DNA of 64,000 bases, from positions 3,534,001-3,598,000 of the forward strand of contig NZ_CP113264.1 in the NCBI RefSeq assembly GCF_026642255.1, read 5' to 3'. The DNA is from Streptomonospora nanhaiensis. Lineage in GTDB: Bacteria > Actinomycetota > Actinomycetes > Streptosporangiales > Streptosporangiaceae. Below the pieces are notes generated by a model, which saw only the letters and a program-made list of their open reading frames with translations, did not search any database and was not told the DNA's origin. Positions 1 to 8,110 of this stretch are shown here, piece after piece. Within the stretch, counting starts at the first letter, position 1; the number at the start of each line of letters is the position of its first letter. The position numbers were made by a program, and so were the translations under genes.

Positions 1-453
1 GCCGATCCCGAGGGCGGGCCGATCCTGTGCCACAACGACCCCTGCGCGGAGAACCTCGTCTTCCGCGACGGACGCGCCGAGGCCCTGATCGACTTCGACC
101 TCGCCGCGCCCGGAAGACCGGTGTGGGACGTGGCCGCCCTGGCCTACTACCTGGTCCCCGCCCTCGACCCGGTCTCCGCCGCCGGGACCTGGAGCGAGGG
201 CGCGGACGTGCCCCGCCGGCTCCGATCGGCCGCCGACGCCTACGGCCTCGCCCGCGGGGACCGCGCCGCCCTCCCCGGCGTGATCGAGCAGTACGCGGCC
301 GTGGCCCGGACGTTCGTGGCGGCACGCGCGGACGGCGGCGAGGAGGCGTTCGTCCGCGCCCTGGAGCGGTCCGGGGGCTGGGACCGCTGGGACCGCCGCC
401 AGACCTGGCTCGCCGAGCAGCGCCCGGTGTTCACCCGGGCCCTCCTCGACTGA
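1..453 (+). CDS. APH-family phosphotransferase, C-terminal part
   Basis: This is the C-terminal 150 residues of an aminoglycoside-phosphotransferase/choline-kinase-fold enzyme, and the 5' end lies outside the window. Near the left edge the Brenner-type catalytic motif HNDPCAEN (HxDxxxxN) is followed about 20 residues later by IDFDLA, the metal-binding DFG-equivalent, and by the usual PVWDVAALAYY helix. These residues mark an ATP-dependent kinase acting on a small-molecule hydroxyl. The family covers antibiotic-resistance and metabolic kinases, and the visible part does not identify the substrate. The TGA stop is at 451-453. Confidence 0.85.
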   Translation, partial: ADPEGGPILCHNDPCAENLVFRDGRAEALIDFDLAAPGRPVWDVAALAYYLVPALDPVSAAGTWSEGADVPRRLRSAADAYGLARGDRAALPGVIEQYAAVARTFVAARADGGEEAFVRALERSGGWDRWDRRQTWLAEQRPVFTRALLD

Positions 454-562
454 CGCGGGCGCGGCCCGCGCCGGGTCCTCCACCGATCCGAGGGGAGACG
501 GTCGGCTCCACGACGACATTCGTACAAGACCGGTGCCTGCCGGCCCGTGCACCATCGGGCGC

Positions 563-1396
563 ATGACCGAGTACGACGCCGAGCCCGCGCACGGAATGCA
601 TGTGGTCCACGACGGCCCCCGGCAGGGGGCGCCGCTGCTGCTCATCCACGGATCGGGAGCCTCGGGCGGCTCCTGGAGCAGGATGGTCCCGGCCCTCGCC
701 GAACACCACCACGTCCTCCGGATCGACCTCCCGGGCTGCGGCCAATCACCGCCTGCGGCGTCCTATGACGTGTCCGTGCAGGCAGGCCGGGTGGCGGAGC
801 TCCTCGACGGCCTCGGCCTCCGTTCCGTCACCGTGGCCGGACACTCCAGCGGCGGCTATGTCGCCACCGCGCTCGCCGAACGGCGTCCCGACCTGGTCGG
901 CTCGATCGCCCTGATCAGCTGCGGTCCGAGCGTCGACGCGCTCCTTCCGCAGCCGCTCCTCCTCCGGGCCCTGCTGGGCCCGCCTCTCGGTCCGCTCCTG
1001 TGGTCGAGGCGCTCGGACGCGATGATCCGCAAGGGGATCAGGGCGACCGCTGTCCGTCCGGTGGATGTCCCGGACGACATGGTCGCCGAGGCGCGGGGGA
1101 CCGCGTACCGCACGTTCAGGACGGTGCTGCGCCGGAACACGGAGTACATCGCCGAGCGGAGCGTGCCCGAGCGCCTGGCTGCCCTCGGCGTTCCAGTGCT
1201 GGTGGTCTTCGGCGCCGCCGATCCCCGTTGGGAGCCGTTGTCGGCGCACCGGTACGACGCGGTGCCGAACGCAAGGGTCGAGCGGTTGTCCGGCGTCGGA
1301 CACATGCCCGTGCTCGAAGCGCCCGAGGCGACCGGCGAGCTGCTCCTCGAGTTCACCGCGGCAGAGCGCCGGCACGCCGTCCCCGACGAGGCCTAG
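563..1396 (+). CDS. alpha/beta fold hydrolase
   Basis: This is a 277-residue single-domain alpha/beta hydrolase of normal length. It has the oxyanion-hole HGSG motif near residue 29, the nucleophile elbow GHSSG with Ser95, a late Asp in VFGAADPRW, and the catalytic His in GVGHMPVLE. I chose the ATG at 563 because homologous sequence begins there; an in-frame start 30 bases upstream would add only low-complexity residues. It is a probable cytoplasmic esterase or C-C hydrolase with unknown substrate. The AraC regulator begins 9 bases after its stop on the same strand, so the two are probably co-transcribed. Confidence 0.88.
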   Translation: MTEYDAEPAHGMHVVHDGPRQGAPLLLIHGSGASGGSWSRMVPALAEHHHVLRIDLPGCGQSPPAASYDVSVQAGRVAELLDGLGLRSVTVAGHSSGGYVATALAERRPDLVGSIALISCGPSVDALLPQPLLLRALLGPPLGPLLWSRRSDAMIRKGIRATAVRPVDVPDDMVAEARGTAYRTFRTVLRRNTEYIAERSVPERLAALGVPVLVVFGAADPRWEPLSAHRYDAVPNARVERLSGVGHMPVLEAPEATGELLLEFTAAERRHAVPDEA

Positions 1397-1405
1397 GATC
1401 TTCCC

Positions 1406-2278
1406 ATGCCGCAGACAGGGGCGCCACCCGGCTGGGGGCTCGCGGACATCGCCGTCCCGCTCCCGTCGGATCGGCTGCCGGGCAGCAGCATGGCCGGGTT
1501 CCGCTACCGTGCCTCCGTGTTCACGGACGTCGCCATGGTCGCGCACCCCTCCGTCAGCCTGTTCATCGACCTGAGCGAGGGGGAGGGCCCCGTCTACCGC
1601 ACCCGTGGACGATCCAGGCGCGGCAGTGTCGTGGTCGGACTCGTCCCCGGCGACCTCCGGACCGGTGGCTTGAGGGGCGAGTGCCTCCAGATCCGGCTGG
1701 ATCCGGCCGCAGCGGGTGCGGTGCTCGGCACGGCGACCGGGCTCACCGGGTCCGTGGTGTCCCTCGCGGACGTCTGGGGCCGCGACGCCGGACGGGCAGA
1801 GGACAGGCTGCGCGCCGCCGCGTCGTGGGACGAACGGTTCACGATCGCGGGGGAGATCCTCGGCCGGCGGCTGCACGCCCGCCCAGCGGTCGACCCGGAG
1901 GTCGCCTTCGCCTGGCGGCAGGTGCGCTCCAGCCGGGGGCGGGCGCGGGTCGACGGCCTCGCGGACGAGGTCGGCTGGAGCCGCAAGCGCCTGTCGGCCC
2001 GCTTCCGGGCCCAGCTCGGCATCACGCCCAAACGCGCCGCCCGACTGGTGCGGTTCGACCACGCCGCCCGCCTTCTCGCCGCGGGCCACTCCGCCGCCGG
2101 TGTCGCCGCCGAGAGCGGCTACGTCGACCAGTCCCACCTGCACCGCGAGGTCAAGTCCTTCACCGGGTGCACTCCCACGGCCGTGGCCGTCGCTCCGTGG
2201 CTCGCGATCGACGACGCCGCGTGGCCCGGTGCGTCACCGGGTCGGAGCCCTGTCACAGGTGGGCGGACACGCCCCTGA
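1406..2278 (+). CDS. AraC-family transcriptional regulator
   Basis: This 290-residue protein has a divergent N-terminal ligand-binding half and a C-terminal AraC/XylS double helix-turn-helix at about residues 180-270. The conserved second-helix segment reads AGVAAESGYVDQSHLHREVKSFTGCTP, shown here by its key words GYVDQSHL and F-GCTP. The N-terminal part resembles the DUF6597-type sensor of many actinobacterial AraC proteins. The gene follows the hydrolase by 9 bases and may control it. The effector is unknown. Confidence 0.88.
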   Translation: MPQTGAPPGWGLADIAVPLPSDRLPGSSMAGFRYRASVFTDVAMVAHPSVSLFIDLSEGEGPVYRTRGRSRRGSVVVGLVPGDLRTGGLRGECLQIRLDPAAAGAVLGTATGLTGSVVSLADVWGRDAGRAEDRLRAAASWDERFTIAGEILGRRLHARPAVDPEVAFAWRQVRSSRGRARVDGLADEVGWSRKRLSARFRAQLGITPKRAARLVRFDHAARLLAAGHSAAGVAAESGYVDQSHLHREVKSFTGCTPTAVAVAPWLAIDDAAWPGASPGRSPVTGGRTRP

Positions 2279-2287
2279 GCGGACGCG

Positions 2288-3193
2288 TCAGGGAACCAGG
2301 ACGATCTTGCCGGAGGACTTCCGCTCCCACTCCCGGTGGGCCTGCGCGGCCTCCTCCAGCCCCATCGCGCGGGACGCGGGCGGGGTGATCCGCCCCTCGG
2401 CCGCGGCCCCCAGCAGCGTTTCCAGGGTCTGCGCGGTCTGGTCCTCCGGCTTGGAGAGGAAGAGGACGCCCAGGTCGAAGGCGGCCGGGTCGGCGAGGGT
2501 GACGATCCGGTCCGTACCGCCGCGCAGGGCGATCGCGTCGGGGAGCGCTCCGTGCCCGGCCGCGTCCAGGACGGCGTCCACGCCCCGGGGTGCCAGCGCC
2601 CGCACGCGCTGGGCGAGCCCCTCCCCGTAGGGGATGGCGAGCGCTCCGAGCGCGCGCACCCGGTCCAGGTTCGCGCCGCCTGCCGTCCCGATCACCGTGA
2701 TCCCGACCTCGACCATGAGCTGGACGGCGATCCCTCCGACACTGCCCGAGGCGCCGTTGACCAGCAGCGTCTCCCCGCGCCGGGGGTCCAGGACGCGCAG
2801 CGCGCGGACCGCGGCCTCCCCCGCCACCGGGAGAGCCGCCGCCTCCTGCCAGGTCAGCGCCTCCGGCTTGGCCGCGAAGGTGGACAGCACGGCGTACTCG
2901 GCGTATCCGCCGCCGCCTGCGGTCCATCCGGCGACGGCGTCGCCGACGGCCGTGCCCGTGACGCCCTCACCGACCGCGTCCACCACCCCGGCGGCCTCCA
3001 GGCCCGGCACGCGCGGTGCGGGCAGCGGCCTGCCCTGCGCCATCAGCCCCGAACGCGCCTTGACGTCGAACGGGTTGACGCCCGCGGCGCGGACGGCCAC
3101 CCTCACCTGACCGGGGCCGGGTTCGGGGACCTCGGACTCCACGACGGTCAGGACGGACGGGTCGCCGTAGTCGGAGAAGCTCACAGCACGCAT
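2288..3193 (-). CDS. zinc-independent NADPH:quinone reductase (MDR family)
   Basis: This is a 301-residue medium-chain dehydrogenase/reductase of the quinone-oxidoreductase branch. It has an N-terminal GroES-like domain (PGLEAAGVVDAVGEGV) and a Rossmann domain with the nucleotide loop GASGSVGG; catalytic and structural zinc ligands are absent. The ATG at 3191-3193 follows GAAGGAAGAACC, a good ribosome-binding site, and matches the family start MRAVSFSDYGDP. It probably reduces quinones or enones with NADPH in the cytoplasm. It converges with the AraC gene, their stops being 9 bases apart. Confidence 0.9.
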   Translation of the reverse strand: MRAVSFSDYGDPSVLTVVESEVPEPGPGQVRVAVRAAGVNPFDVKARSGLMAQGRPLPAPRVPGLEAAGVVDAVGEGVTGTAVGDAVAGWTAGGGGYAEYAVLSTFAAKPEALTWQEAAALPVAGEAAVRALRVLDPRRGETLLVNGASGSVGGIAVQLMVEVGITVIGTAGGANLDRVRALGALAIPYGEGLAQRVRALAPRGVDAVLDAAGHGALPDAIALRGGTDRIVTLADPAAFDLGVLFLSKPEDQTAQTLETLLGAAAEGRITPPASRAMGLEEAAQAHREWERKSSGKIVLVP

Positions 3194-3393
3194 GGTTCTT
3201 CCTTCGGATCTGGGTGTCCGGCCCCGGGGGCGGCGGGAGCACGACTCGGCCCGGAGGCTCACCAGGCCGTCTCGCACCCTACGCACCGGGCCCGCGCCCT
3301 CCGTGCCGCGCCACGCCCGAAGACCCCGATCGGCGCCGACCGGTCGAAGGGACGGGGGCCGTCACCGCACGGCCCGTGCCCCCGGGCGGTCCC

Positions 3394-3957
3394 TCAGGCG
3401 CCGCGCCGGGCGATGACCACCAGGTAGCGGCAGGGGGACCGGCCCGGATTGTGGAACTCGCACGGCTCGGGCGGACCCAGCTGGAGGCAGTCCCCCGCCT
3501 CCAGGAGGTGCCCGACGGAGCCCTCGCGGAAGGCGAGCGTGCCGTCCAGGACCCAGATCTGGTGGTGCGTGAAGACATAGGCCTCCACGGGGAAGGCGAC
3601 CCTCGCGCCCGCCGGGAGCTCCACCTCGACCAGCTCGATCGGGCCGCCGGAGGTCGGGGAGACCGCCCGGCGCACGTAGCCGGTGTCGGGGTCGGTCCAG
3701 GTGGGCTGCTCGTGGGAGCGGGCCAGGCGCCTGTCGCCCTGTTCGGCACGGGAGATCAGCTCGGAGAGGGTGATGCCGAGCGCCGCGGACAGGCGCCCGA
3801 GGAGGGAGGCCGTGGGCTGGACGTCGCCGTTCTCGATACGGCTGACCATGGTGCGTGAGACGCCGGAGAGTTCGGACAGCGCCGAGGCGCTCAAACCGCG
3901 GGAGCCTCGGAGTTCCTTGAGGGTCAGGGCGAGGGCAGAACCCAGTTCGTCGCTCAT
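3394..3957 (-). CDS. XRE-family regulator with C-terminal cupin
   Basis: This 187-residue regulator has an N-terminal Cro/C1 helix-turn-helix at about residues 8-63 (LSELSGVSRTMVSRIENG) followed by a cupin sensor domain (GDCLQLGPPEPCEFHNPG). Proteins with this architecture bind small ligands in the cupin and usually repress a neighbour. The start at 3957 is at most 7 bases from the -10 element TATAGT (3969-3964 on the minus strand), so the mRNA is predicted to be leaderless. It is divergent from the GNAT gene, and both promoters sit in the near-palindromes at 3962-3995, which suggests autoregulation and control of the acetyltransferase. Confidence 0.9.
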   Translation of the reverse strand: MSDELGSALALTLKELRGSRGLSASALSELSGVSRTMVSRIENGDVQPTASLLGRLSAALGITLSELISRAEQGDRRLARSHEQPTWTDPDTGYVRRAVSPTSGGPIELVEVELPAGARVAFPVEAYVFTHHQIWVLDGTLAFREGSVGHLLEAGDCLQLGPPEPCEFHNPGRSPCRYLVVIARRGA

Positions 3958-3961
3958 GTGT

Positions 3962-3995
3962 TCACTATAGTGACAGCCCCGGATTACTATAATGA
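3962..3995. promoter_or_regulatory. paired operators overlapping divergent -10 elements
   Basis: TCACTATAGTGA at 3962-3973 is a perfect 12-base palindrome. TTACTATAATGA at 3984-3995 matches it at 10 of 12 positions, and the two centres are 22 bases apart, about two helical turns. The first contains the minus-strand -10 TATAGT of the XRE gene; the second contains a consensus plus-strand -10 TATAAT (3988-3993) for the GNAT gene. A dimer bound at either site would cover a core promoter. Binding by the adjacent XRE-cupin protein is inferred from position only. Confidence 0.7.
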
Positions 3996-3997
3996 AC

Positions 3998-4522
3998 ATG
4001 ACTTCGATGCCCACCCTCACCGTCCGCGACGCGACCCCCGCGGACGCCGAGGTCTGCGCCGCGATCTACGCGCCCTACGTCACCGACACCGCGATCACCT
4101 TCGAGCTCGACCCTCCCGGTGCGCAGGAGATGGCGGCGCGGATCGCCGCCGCCCAGCGCGAGCACGCCTGGATCGTCATGGAGGACGCCGACGGTGTCCT
4201 CGGCTACGCCTACGGCGGCACGTTCCGCACCCGCGCCGCCTACCGGCGCACGTGCGAGGTCAGCGTCTACCTCGAGCAGGGCCGCCGCCGCACCGGAGCG
4301 GGCCGGGCCCTGTACGGCGCCCTCCTGCCCCGCCTGGCCGAGCGCGGCATGCGGGTCGCGGTCGCCTGCATGACCCTGCCCAACGACGCGAGCCTCGGAC
4401 TGCACCGCGCCCTGGGTTTCGAGGACGTCGGCGTCATGTCGCGCGTGGGCTGGAAGCACGACGCCTGGCACGACGTGGCCTGGGCCCAACTCGACCTGAC
4501 CGCCCTCGCCCCCCGGCACTGA
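3998..4522 (+). CDS. GNAT N-acetyltransferase, phosphinothricin-acetyltransferase type
   Basis: This roughly 174-residue acetyl-CoA-dependent acetyltransferase resembles the Pat/Bar/MnaT group. Diagnostic stretches are AAIYAPYVTDTAITFE near the N-terminus, the acetyl-CoA loop RRRTGAGRAL, and NDASLGLHRALGFEDVG followed by a GWKHDAWHDVAW terminus. Such enzymes acetylate phosphinothricin, methionine sulfoximine or related amines. The start is uncertain: ATGs at 3992, 3998 and 4007 are in frame, and the TATAAT at 3988-3993 predicts transcription from about 4000, so a nearly leaderless message starting at 3998 or 4007 is most likely. The divergent XRE-cupin protein is the likely repressor. Confidence 0.88.
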   Translation: MTSMPTLTVRDATPADAEVCAAIYAPYVTDTAITFELDPPGAQEMAARIAAAQREHAWIVMEDADGVLGYAYGGTFRTRAAYRRTCEVSVYLEQGRRRTGAGRALYGALLPRLAERGMRVAVACMTLPNDASLGLHRALGFEDVGVMSRVGWKHDAWHDVAWAQLDLTALAPRH

Positions 4523-4822
4523 CCGCGAGGAGGCGCGGCGGCTTCCCCGAGGGCCCTCGACCTTCGAGCCGGCCCGAGCCCGCCATCCGTCTCCCGCAGG
4601 CCCGCCGACCCGTCCGGAGCACCGGGGGCGGGAGACCCGGCGCGTCGGCCCCGCCACAGCGGGGGACGACGCCCCTCGCGCAGCGCCCGCCCGGCGGGGA
4701 CCCGCATGCTCCCGCCGGGACCGGCAAACCCTCGCGCCGCCGCCCCCTCCCGCCGGGGCCGACGCGCCGACCGTATGCTCTGCCCAGGTCCCATCTCCCC
4801 ATGAATCCCCTGGAGCAGCCAC
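4523..4822. other. 300-base GC-rich spacer
   Basis: No coding sequence, strong repeat or structured RNA is evident between the GNAT and EamA genes. A TATGCT hexamer at about 4772-4777 is a weak -10 candidate for the EamA gene. Confidence 0.4.
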
Positions 4823-5779
4823 GTGTCCGCCCCCTCCGCACGCCACCGCCCCTCCGGGCTGGCGTTCGCGCTCGGCTCAGCGCTCGCCTTCGGCGGCTCG
4901 GGCGTGTTCGCCCGCCCCCTCCTCGACGCGGGGATGGACTCCCTGCACGTCACGTGGCTGCGGGTCGCCGGAGCGGCGCTCCTCCTCCTTCCCGTCGCCG
5001 CCGCCCACTGGCGGGTCGCCCGCCGCCGGCCCCTGCTCGTGCTGGCCTACGGCGTCTTCCCCATGGCGGGGGTCCAGGCCCTGTACTTCGCCGCGGTCGC
5101 CCGCATCCCCGTCGGCATCGCCCTGCTCACCGAGTTCCTCGGCCCGGTCCTGGTCCTGCTGTGGCTGAGGGTGGTGCGCCGCACCCGGGTCTCCCCCGCC
5201 GCCGTCGTCGGGGTCGTCCTGGCCGTGGCCGGGCTCGGACTGCTGCTGGAGGTCTGGGCCGGCATGCGCCTGGACGCGATCGGCGTGGCCCTGGCCCTGG
5301 GCGCCGCCGCCGCGCAGGCGACGTTCTTCCTCCTGGGCGACAGCATGGGGGAGGACACCGACCCGCTCGCCGTCATCGCCTTCGGCTCCCTGGTCGCCAC
5401 GGTCCTCCTGGGGGCCCTCGCCCGCCCGTGGACGATCCCGTGGGGCCTGCTCGCCGACCCGGTCCCCCTGGGCGGTCTCCACGTGCCCGGCTGGGCCCCG
5501 GCCCTGTGGCTGGGGCTGGTGTGCACCGCCGTCGCCTACTTCGCCGGCGTCTCCGCGATCCGGCGCCTGTCCCCGCAGGTCGCCGGGGCCGTCGCCTACC
5601 TGGAGGTCGTGACCGCGATCGTGCTGGCGTGGGTGCTCCTCGGCGAGGCGCTGACCCCGGTCCAGATCCTGGGCGCCGCGGTCATCGTCACCGGCGCGTT
5701 CATCGCCCAGACCGCCGTCCCCGGCGCACCGGCGCCCCCGTCGGACGTCCGGCGCGCCGACGCCACCGCCTCCCCCTGA
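4823..5779 (+). CDS. EamA/DMT-family transporter
   Basis: This 318-residue membrane protein has about ten hydrophobic segments and two EamA repeats of the drug/metabolite transporter superfamily. The first begins LAFALGSALAFGGSGVFARPLLDAG, given here by its key words ALAFGGSGVFA; the second carries YLEVVTAIVLAWVLLGEALTP, key words EVVTA and LLGE. The GTG at 4823 is preceded by TGGAG at a good distance. It probably exports an amino acid or metabolite across the cytoplasmic membrane; the substrate is unknown. It stands alone and converges with the ABC transporter operon across a strong hairpin. Confidence 0.9.
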   Translation: MSAPSARHRPSGLAFALGSALAFGGSGVFARPLLDAGMDSLHVTWLRVAGAALLLLPVAAAHWRVARRRPLLVLAYGVFPMAGVQALYFAAVARIPVGIALLTEFLGPVLVLLWLRVVRRTRVSPAAVVGVVLAVAGLGLLLEVWAGMRLDAIGVALALGAAAAQATFFLLGDSMGEDTDPLAVIAFGSLVATVLLGALARPWTIPWGLLADPVPLGGLHVPGWAPALWLGLVCTAVAYFAGVSAIRRLSPQVAGAVAYLEVVTAIVLAWVLLGEALTPVQILGAAVIVTGAFIAQTAVPGAPAPPSDVRRADATASP

Positions 5780-5826
5780 GACCCCGCCCGCACCGGTCTG
5801 CGGGGCCGTGCAGGACCGCACACGGC

Positions 5827-5866
5827 GCCGGGCCCGGCGGGAGAGAGATCTCCCGCCGGGCCCGGC
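5827..5866. terminator. bidirectional terminator hairpin
   Basis: A perfect 18-base-pair stem (arms 5827-5844 and 5849-5866, each beginning or ending GCCGGGCCC) closes on the tetraloop GAGA. It lies midway between the convergent EamA and binding-protein stops. There is no U-tract, as is common in high-GC actinomycetes. Confidence 0.85.
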
Positions 5867-5887
5867 CACCACTCGCACCGATCCGGG

Positions 5888-7216
5888 TCAGGCGCCCCCG
5901 GTCGCCGCCTCCACCTCGGACATGAACTGCTCCGCGGCCTCCTCGGGCGTCAGGTTCCCGAACGCCAGGTCGTCGGTGACCCGCTTGGTGATCTCCACGA
6001 CCTGGCCGGCGCCGATCGGGGGCGGCGGGTTGCCGTCCACGATCGTGCCCTCGATGTCGGACAGGAACACGGCACTGCGCGCGTCCGCCTCCGGCAGCGA
6101 GTTGAGGATGTGCGCGCGCACGTCCACGTTCGCGGGCAGGCCCAGGTCGGCCAGGATCAGCTCGGCCGCCGCGTTCTCGTTGAGCATGAAGTCCACGAAC
6201 CGGGCCGCCTCCTCCGGGTGCTCGGAGGACGCCGCGACGGAGTAGAACATCGCGGGCTTGAAGTACATCCCCGTGCGCTCCCCCTCGGACTCGCCCGGGT
6301 AGCGCAGCAGCTCGATCTCCCGGCCGGAGGACTCGCTGATGCCGCCGAGCTGGTTGGTCCAGAAGTGCGCCATCGCGCCCTGGTTCGTGGACAGGACCGA
6401 CTGGTCGGGACCGCCGCCCTCGATCTCCACGCTCTCGGCCGCCCCCGGCTGGCCGCCGTTCTCCAGCAGCTGCTCGGTGATGCTGAACCACTCCGCCATG
6501 GTCTCCTGGGAGAAACCGAGCGAGCCGTCCTCGGCGTACAGGTTCTCGCCCCGCTGACGGGCGAAGATCTGGAACCCGGACTCGTTGTAGGACATGCTCT
6601 GCGTGCCCACGGTCTCGCCGTCGGTCGCCTCGCTGATCTGCGCCGAGATCTCGACGTAGTCGTCCCACGTCCACGTCTCGTCGTCGGGCATCTCCACGCC
6701 CGCGTCCTCGAACGCCTGCGGGTCGGCGAGGATCGCGTATGCGTTCACGCCGCTGGCGGCGCCGAAGGTCTGGCCGTCCAGGTCGCCGCTCTCGGCCACC
6801 AGCGGGTCGATCTTCGACAGGTCCAGCACATCGCTGAACTCGGTGAGGTCGGCCAGCGCACCCCGGTCACCGTACTCGCGCAGGTACCGCTCCTCCTGCA
6901 TGAGGATGTCGGGAGCGTCGTTGGCCGCGGTGCTCGTGGCCAGCCGGTCCCAGTAGGAGCTCCAGTCGGTGTAGTCCCCGACGATCCGGATGTCGGGGTT
7001 CTCGGCCTCGAAGACGTCGATGACCTGCTGCATCGTGGAGTGGCGGTCGTCGGCGCCCCACCAGGAGAAGCGGAGTTCGACGACGCCGTCCCCGGAGCCG
7101 GAGTCTCCTCCGCAGGCCGTGACGGCCATCACGAGCGCGGTCGCCGCGGCCGCCAGGGGGAGGAGGGTACTGCGACGGCGGGCCCGGGGGCGCCCGACGC
7201 CAGGGGGTGTGTACAT
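5888..7216 (-). CDS. ABC sugar transporter, solute-binding lipoprotein
   Basis: This 442-residue family-1 extracellular solute-binding protein has an N-terminal basic stretch, a hydrophobic core and the lipobox VTACGG, so it is lipid-anchored on the outer face of the membrane. The mature part opens with VELRFSWWGADDRHSTMQQ, typical of oligosaccharide or glycoside binders. The start is preceded by AAAGGAAAT. It is the last gene of a leftward transport operon with two permeases; no ATPase is encoded nearby. The operator at 9205-9220 lies upstream of the operon and links it to the LacI regulon. The ligand is unknown and is inferred to be the glycoside or uronoside degraded by the locus. Confidence 0.93.
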   Translation of the reverse strand: MYTPPGVGRPRARRRSTLLPLAAAATALVMAVTACGGDSGSGDGVVELRFSWWGADDRHSTMQQVIDVFEAENPDIRIVGDYTDWSSYWDRLATSTAANDAPDILMQEERYLREYGDRGALADLTEFSDVLDLSKIDPLVAESGDLDGQTFGAASGVNAYAILADPQAFEDAGVEMPDDETWTWDDYVEISAQISEATDGETVGTQSMSYNESGFQIFARQRGENLYAEDGSLGFSQETMAEWFSITEQLLENGGQPGAAESVEIEGGGPDQSVLSTNQGAMAHFWTNQLGGISESSGREIELLRYPGESEGERTGMYFKPAMFYSVAASSEHPEEAARFVDFMLNENAAAELILADLGLPANVDVRAHILNSLPEADARSAVFLSDIEGTIVDGNPPPPIGAGQVVEITKRVTDDLAFGNLTPEEAAEQFMSEVEAATGGA

Positions 7217-7234
7217 GGGTCGATTTCCTTTCGA

Positions 7235-8110
7235 CTACTTGATTCCGGTGGTGGCGATGCCCTTGACCAGGTATCGCTGGCCGGCCAGGAAGAATCCGAA
7301 GACCGGGCCGAGTGCCACGACGGACATCGCGAACAGCGGCCCCCAGGACGTCTGGGAGCTGGAGTCGACGAAGGTGCGAAGGGCGACCGGGACGGTGTAC
7401 ATGTCCGGGCTGGTGAGGAAGATCAGCTGGCTGAAGAAGTCGTTCCAGGTCCAGATGAACGTGAAGATCGCGGTGGTGGCCAGCGCCGGCAGCGACAGCG
7501 GCATGATGATCTGGAAGAAGATCCTCACGTGACCGCAGCCGTCGATGCGCGCCGCCTCGTCCAGGTCCTTGGGCAGTCCGCGGATGAACTGCACCATCAG
7601 GAAGATGAAGAAGCCGTCCGTCGCCAGGAGCTTGGGCACGATCAGCGGAAGGAACGTGTTGATCCAGCCCAGCTCGGCGAACAGGATGTACTGCGGCACG
7701 ATCACGACGTGGATCGGCAGCATGATCGTGGCGAGCATGACCGCGAAGAAGAGCCGCTTGCCGCGGAACTCCAGGCGGGCGAAGGCGTAGGCCGCCATCG
7801 AGCAGCCGACGAGGTTGCCGATGATGGATCCGGCCACCACGACCGCAGAGTTGAGCAGGTAGTGGTGGAACGGGAACTGGAGCGCCGTCCACCCCTCGGT
7901 GTAGTTGCCCGGGGTGAAGGTCTCCGGGATGAGCCCGGGGGCGCGGAAGATCTCCGCGGTCGGCTTGAAGGAGCTGGAGAGCATCCACAGCAGCGGGTAG
8001 AGCATGATCAGCCCGAACCCGATGAGCCCGATGTGGACGAGCAGCCGTCGTGTGCGTCGGGCCCCGAGGCGCCTGGTGGAGGTCGCGGGGGCCGTTGTCT
8101 CAGTCGCCAT
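7235..8110 (-). CDS. ABC sugar transporter permease, MalG type
   Basis: This 291-residue CUT1-family inner-membrane permease has six predicted transmembrane helices. The first follows a basic N-terminus (LVHIGLIGFGLIMLYPLLWML, key words FGLIMLYPLLW). The cytoplasmic EAA loop reads EAARIDGCGHVRIFFQIIMP and docks the ATPase. The start overlaps the stop of the upstream permease by 11 bases, so translation is coupled. It forms the translocation channel with the 8100-9065 product. Confidence 0.94.
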   Translation of the reverse strand: MATETTAPATSTRRLGARRTRRLLVHIGLIGFGLIMLYPLLWMLSSSFKPTAEIFRAPGLIPETFTPGNYTEGWTALQFPFHHYLLNSAVVVAGSIIGNLVGCSMAAYAFARLEFRGKRLFFAVMLATIMLPIHVVIVPQYILFAELGWINTFLPLIVPKLLATDGFFIFLMVQFIRGLPKDLDEAARIDGCGHVRIFFQIIMPLSLPALATTAIFTFIWTWNDFFSQLIFLTSPDMYTVPVALRTFVDSSSQTSWGPLFAMSVVALGPVFGFFLAGQRYLVKGIATTGIK

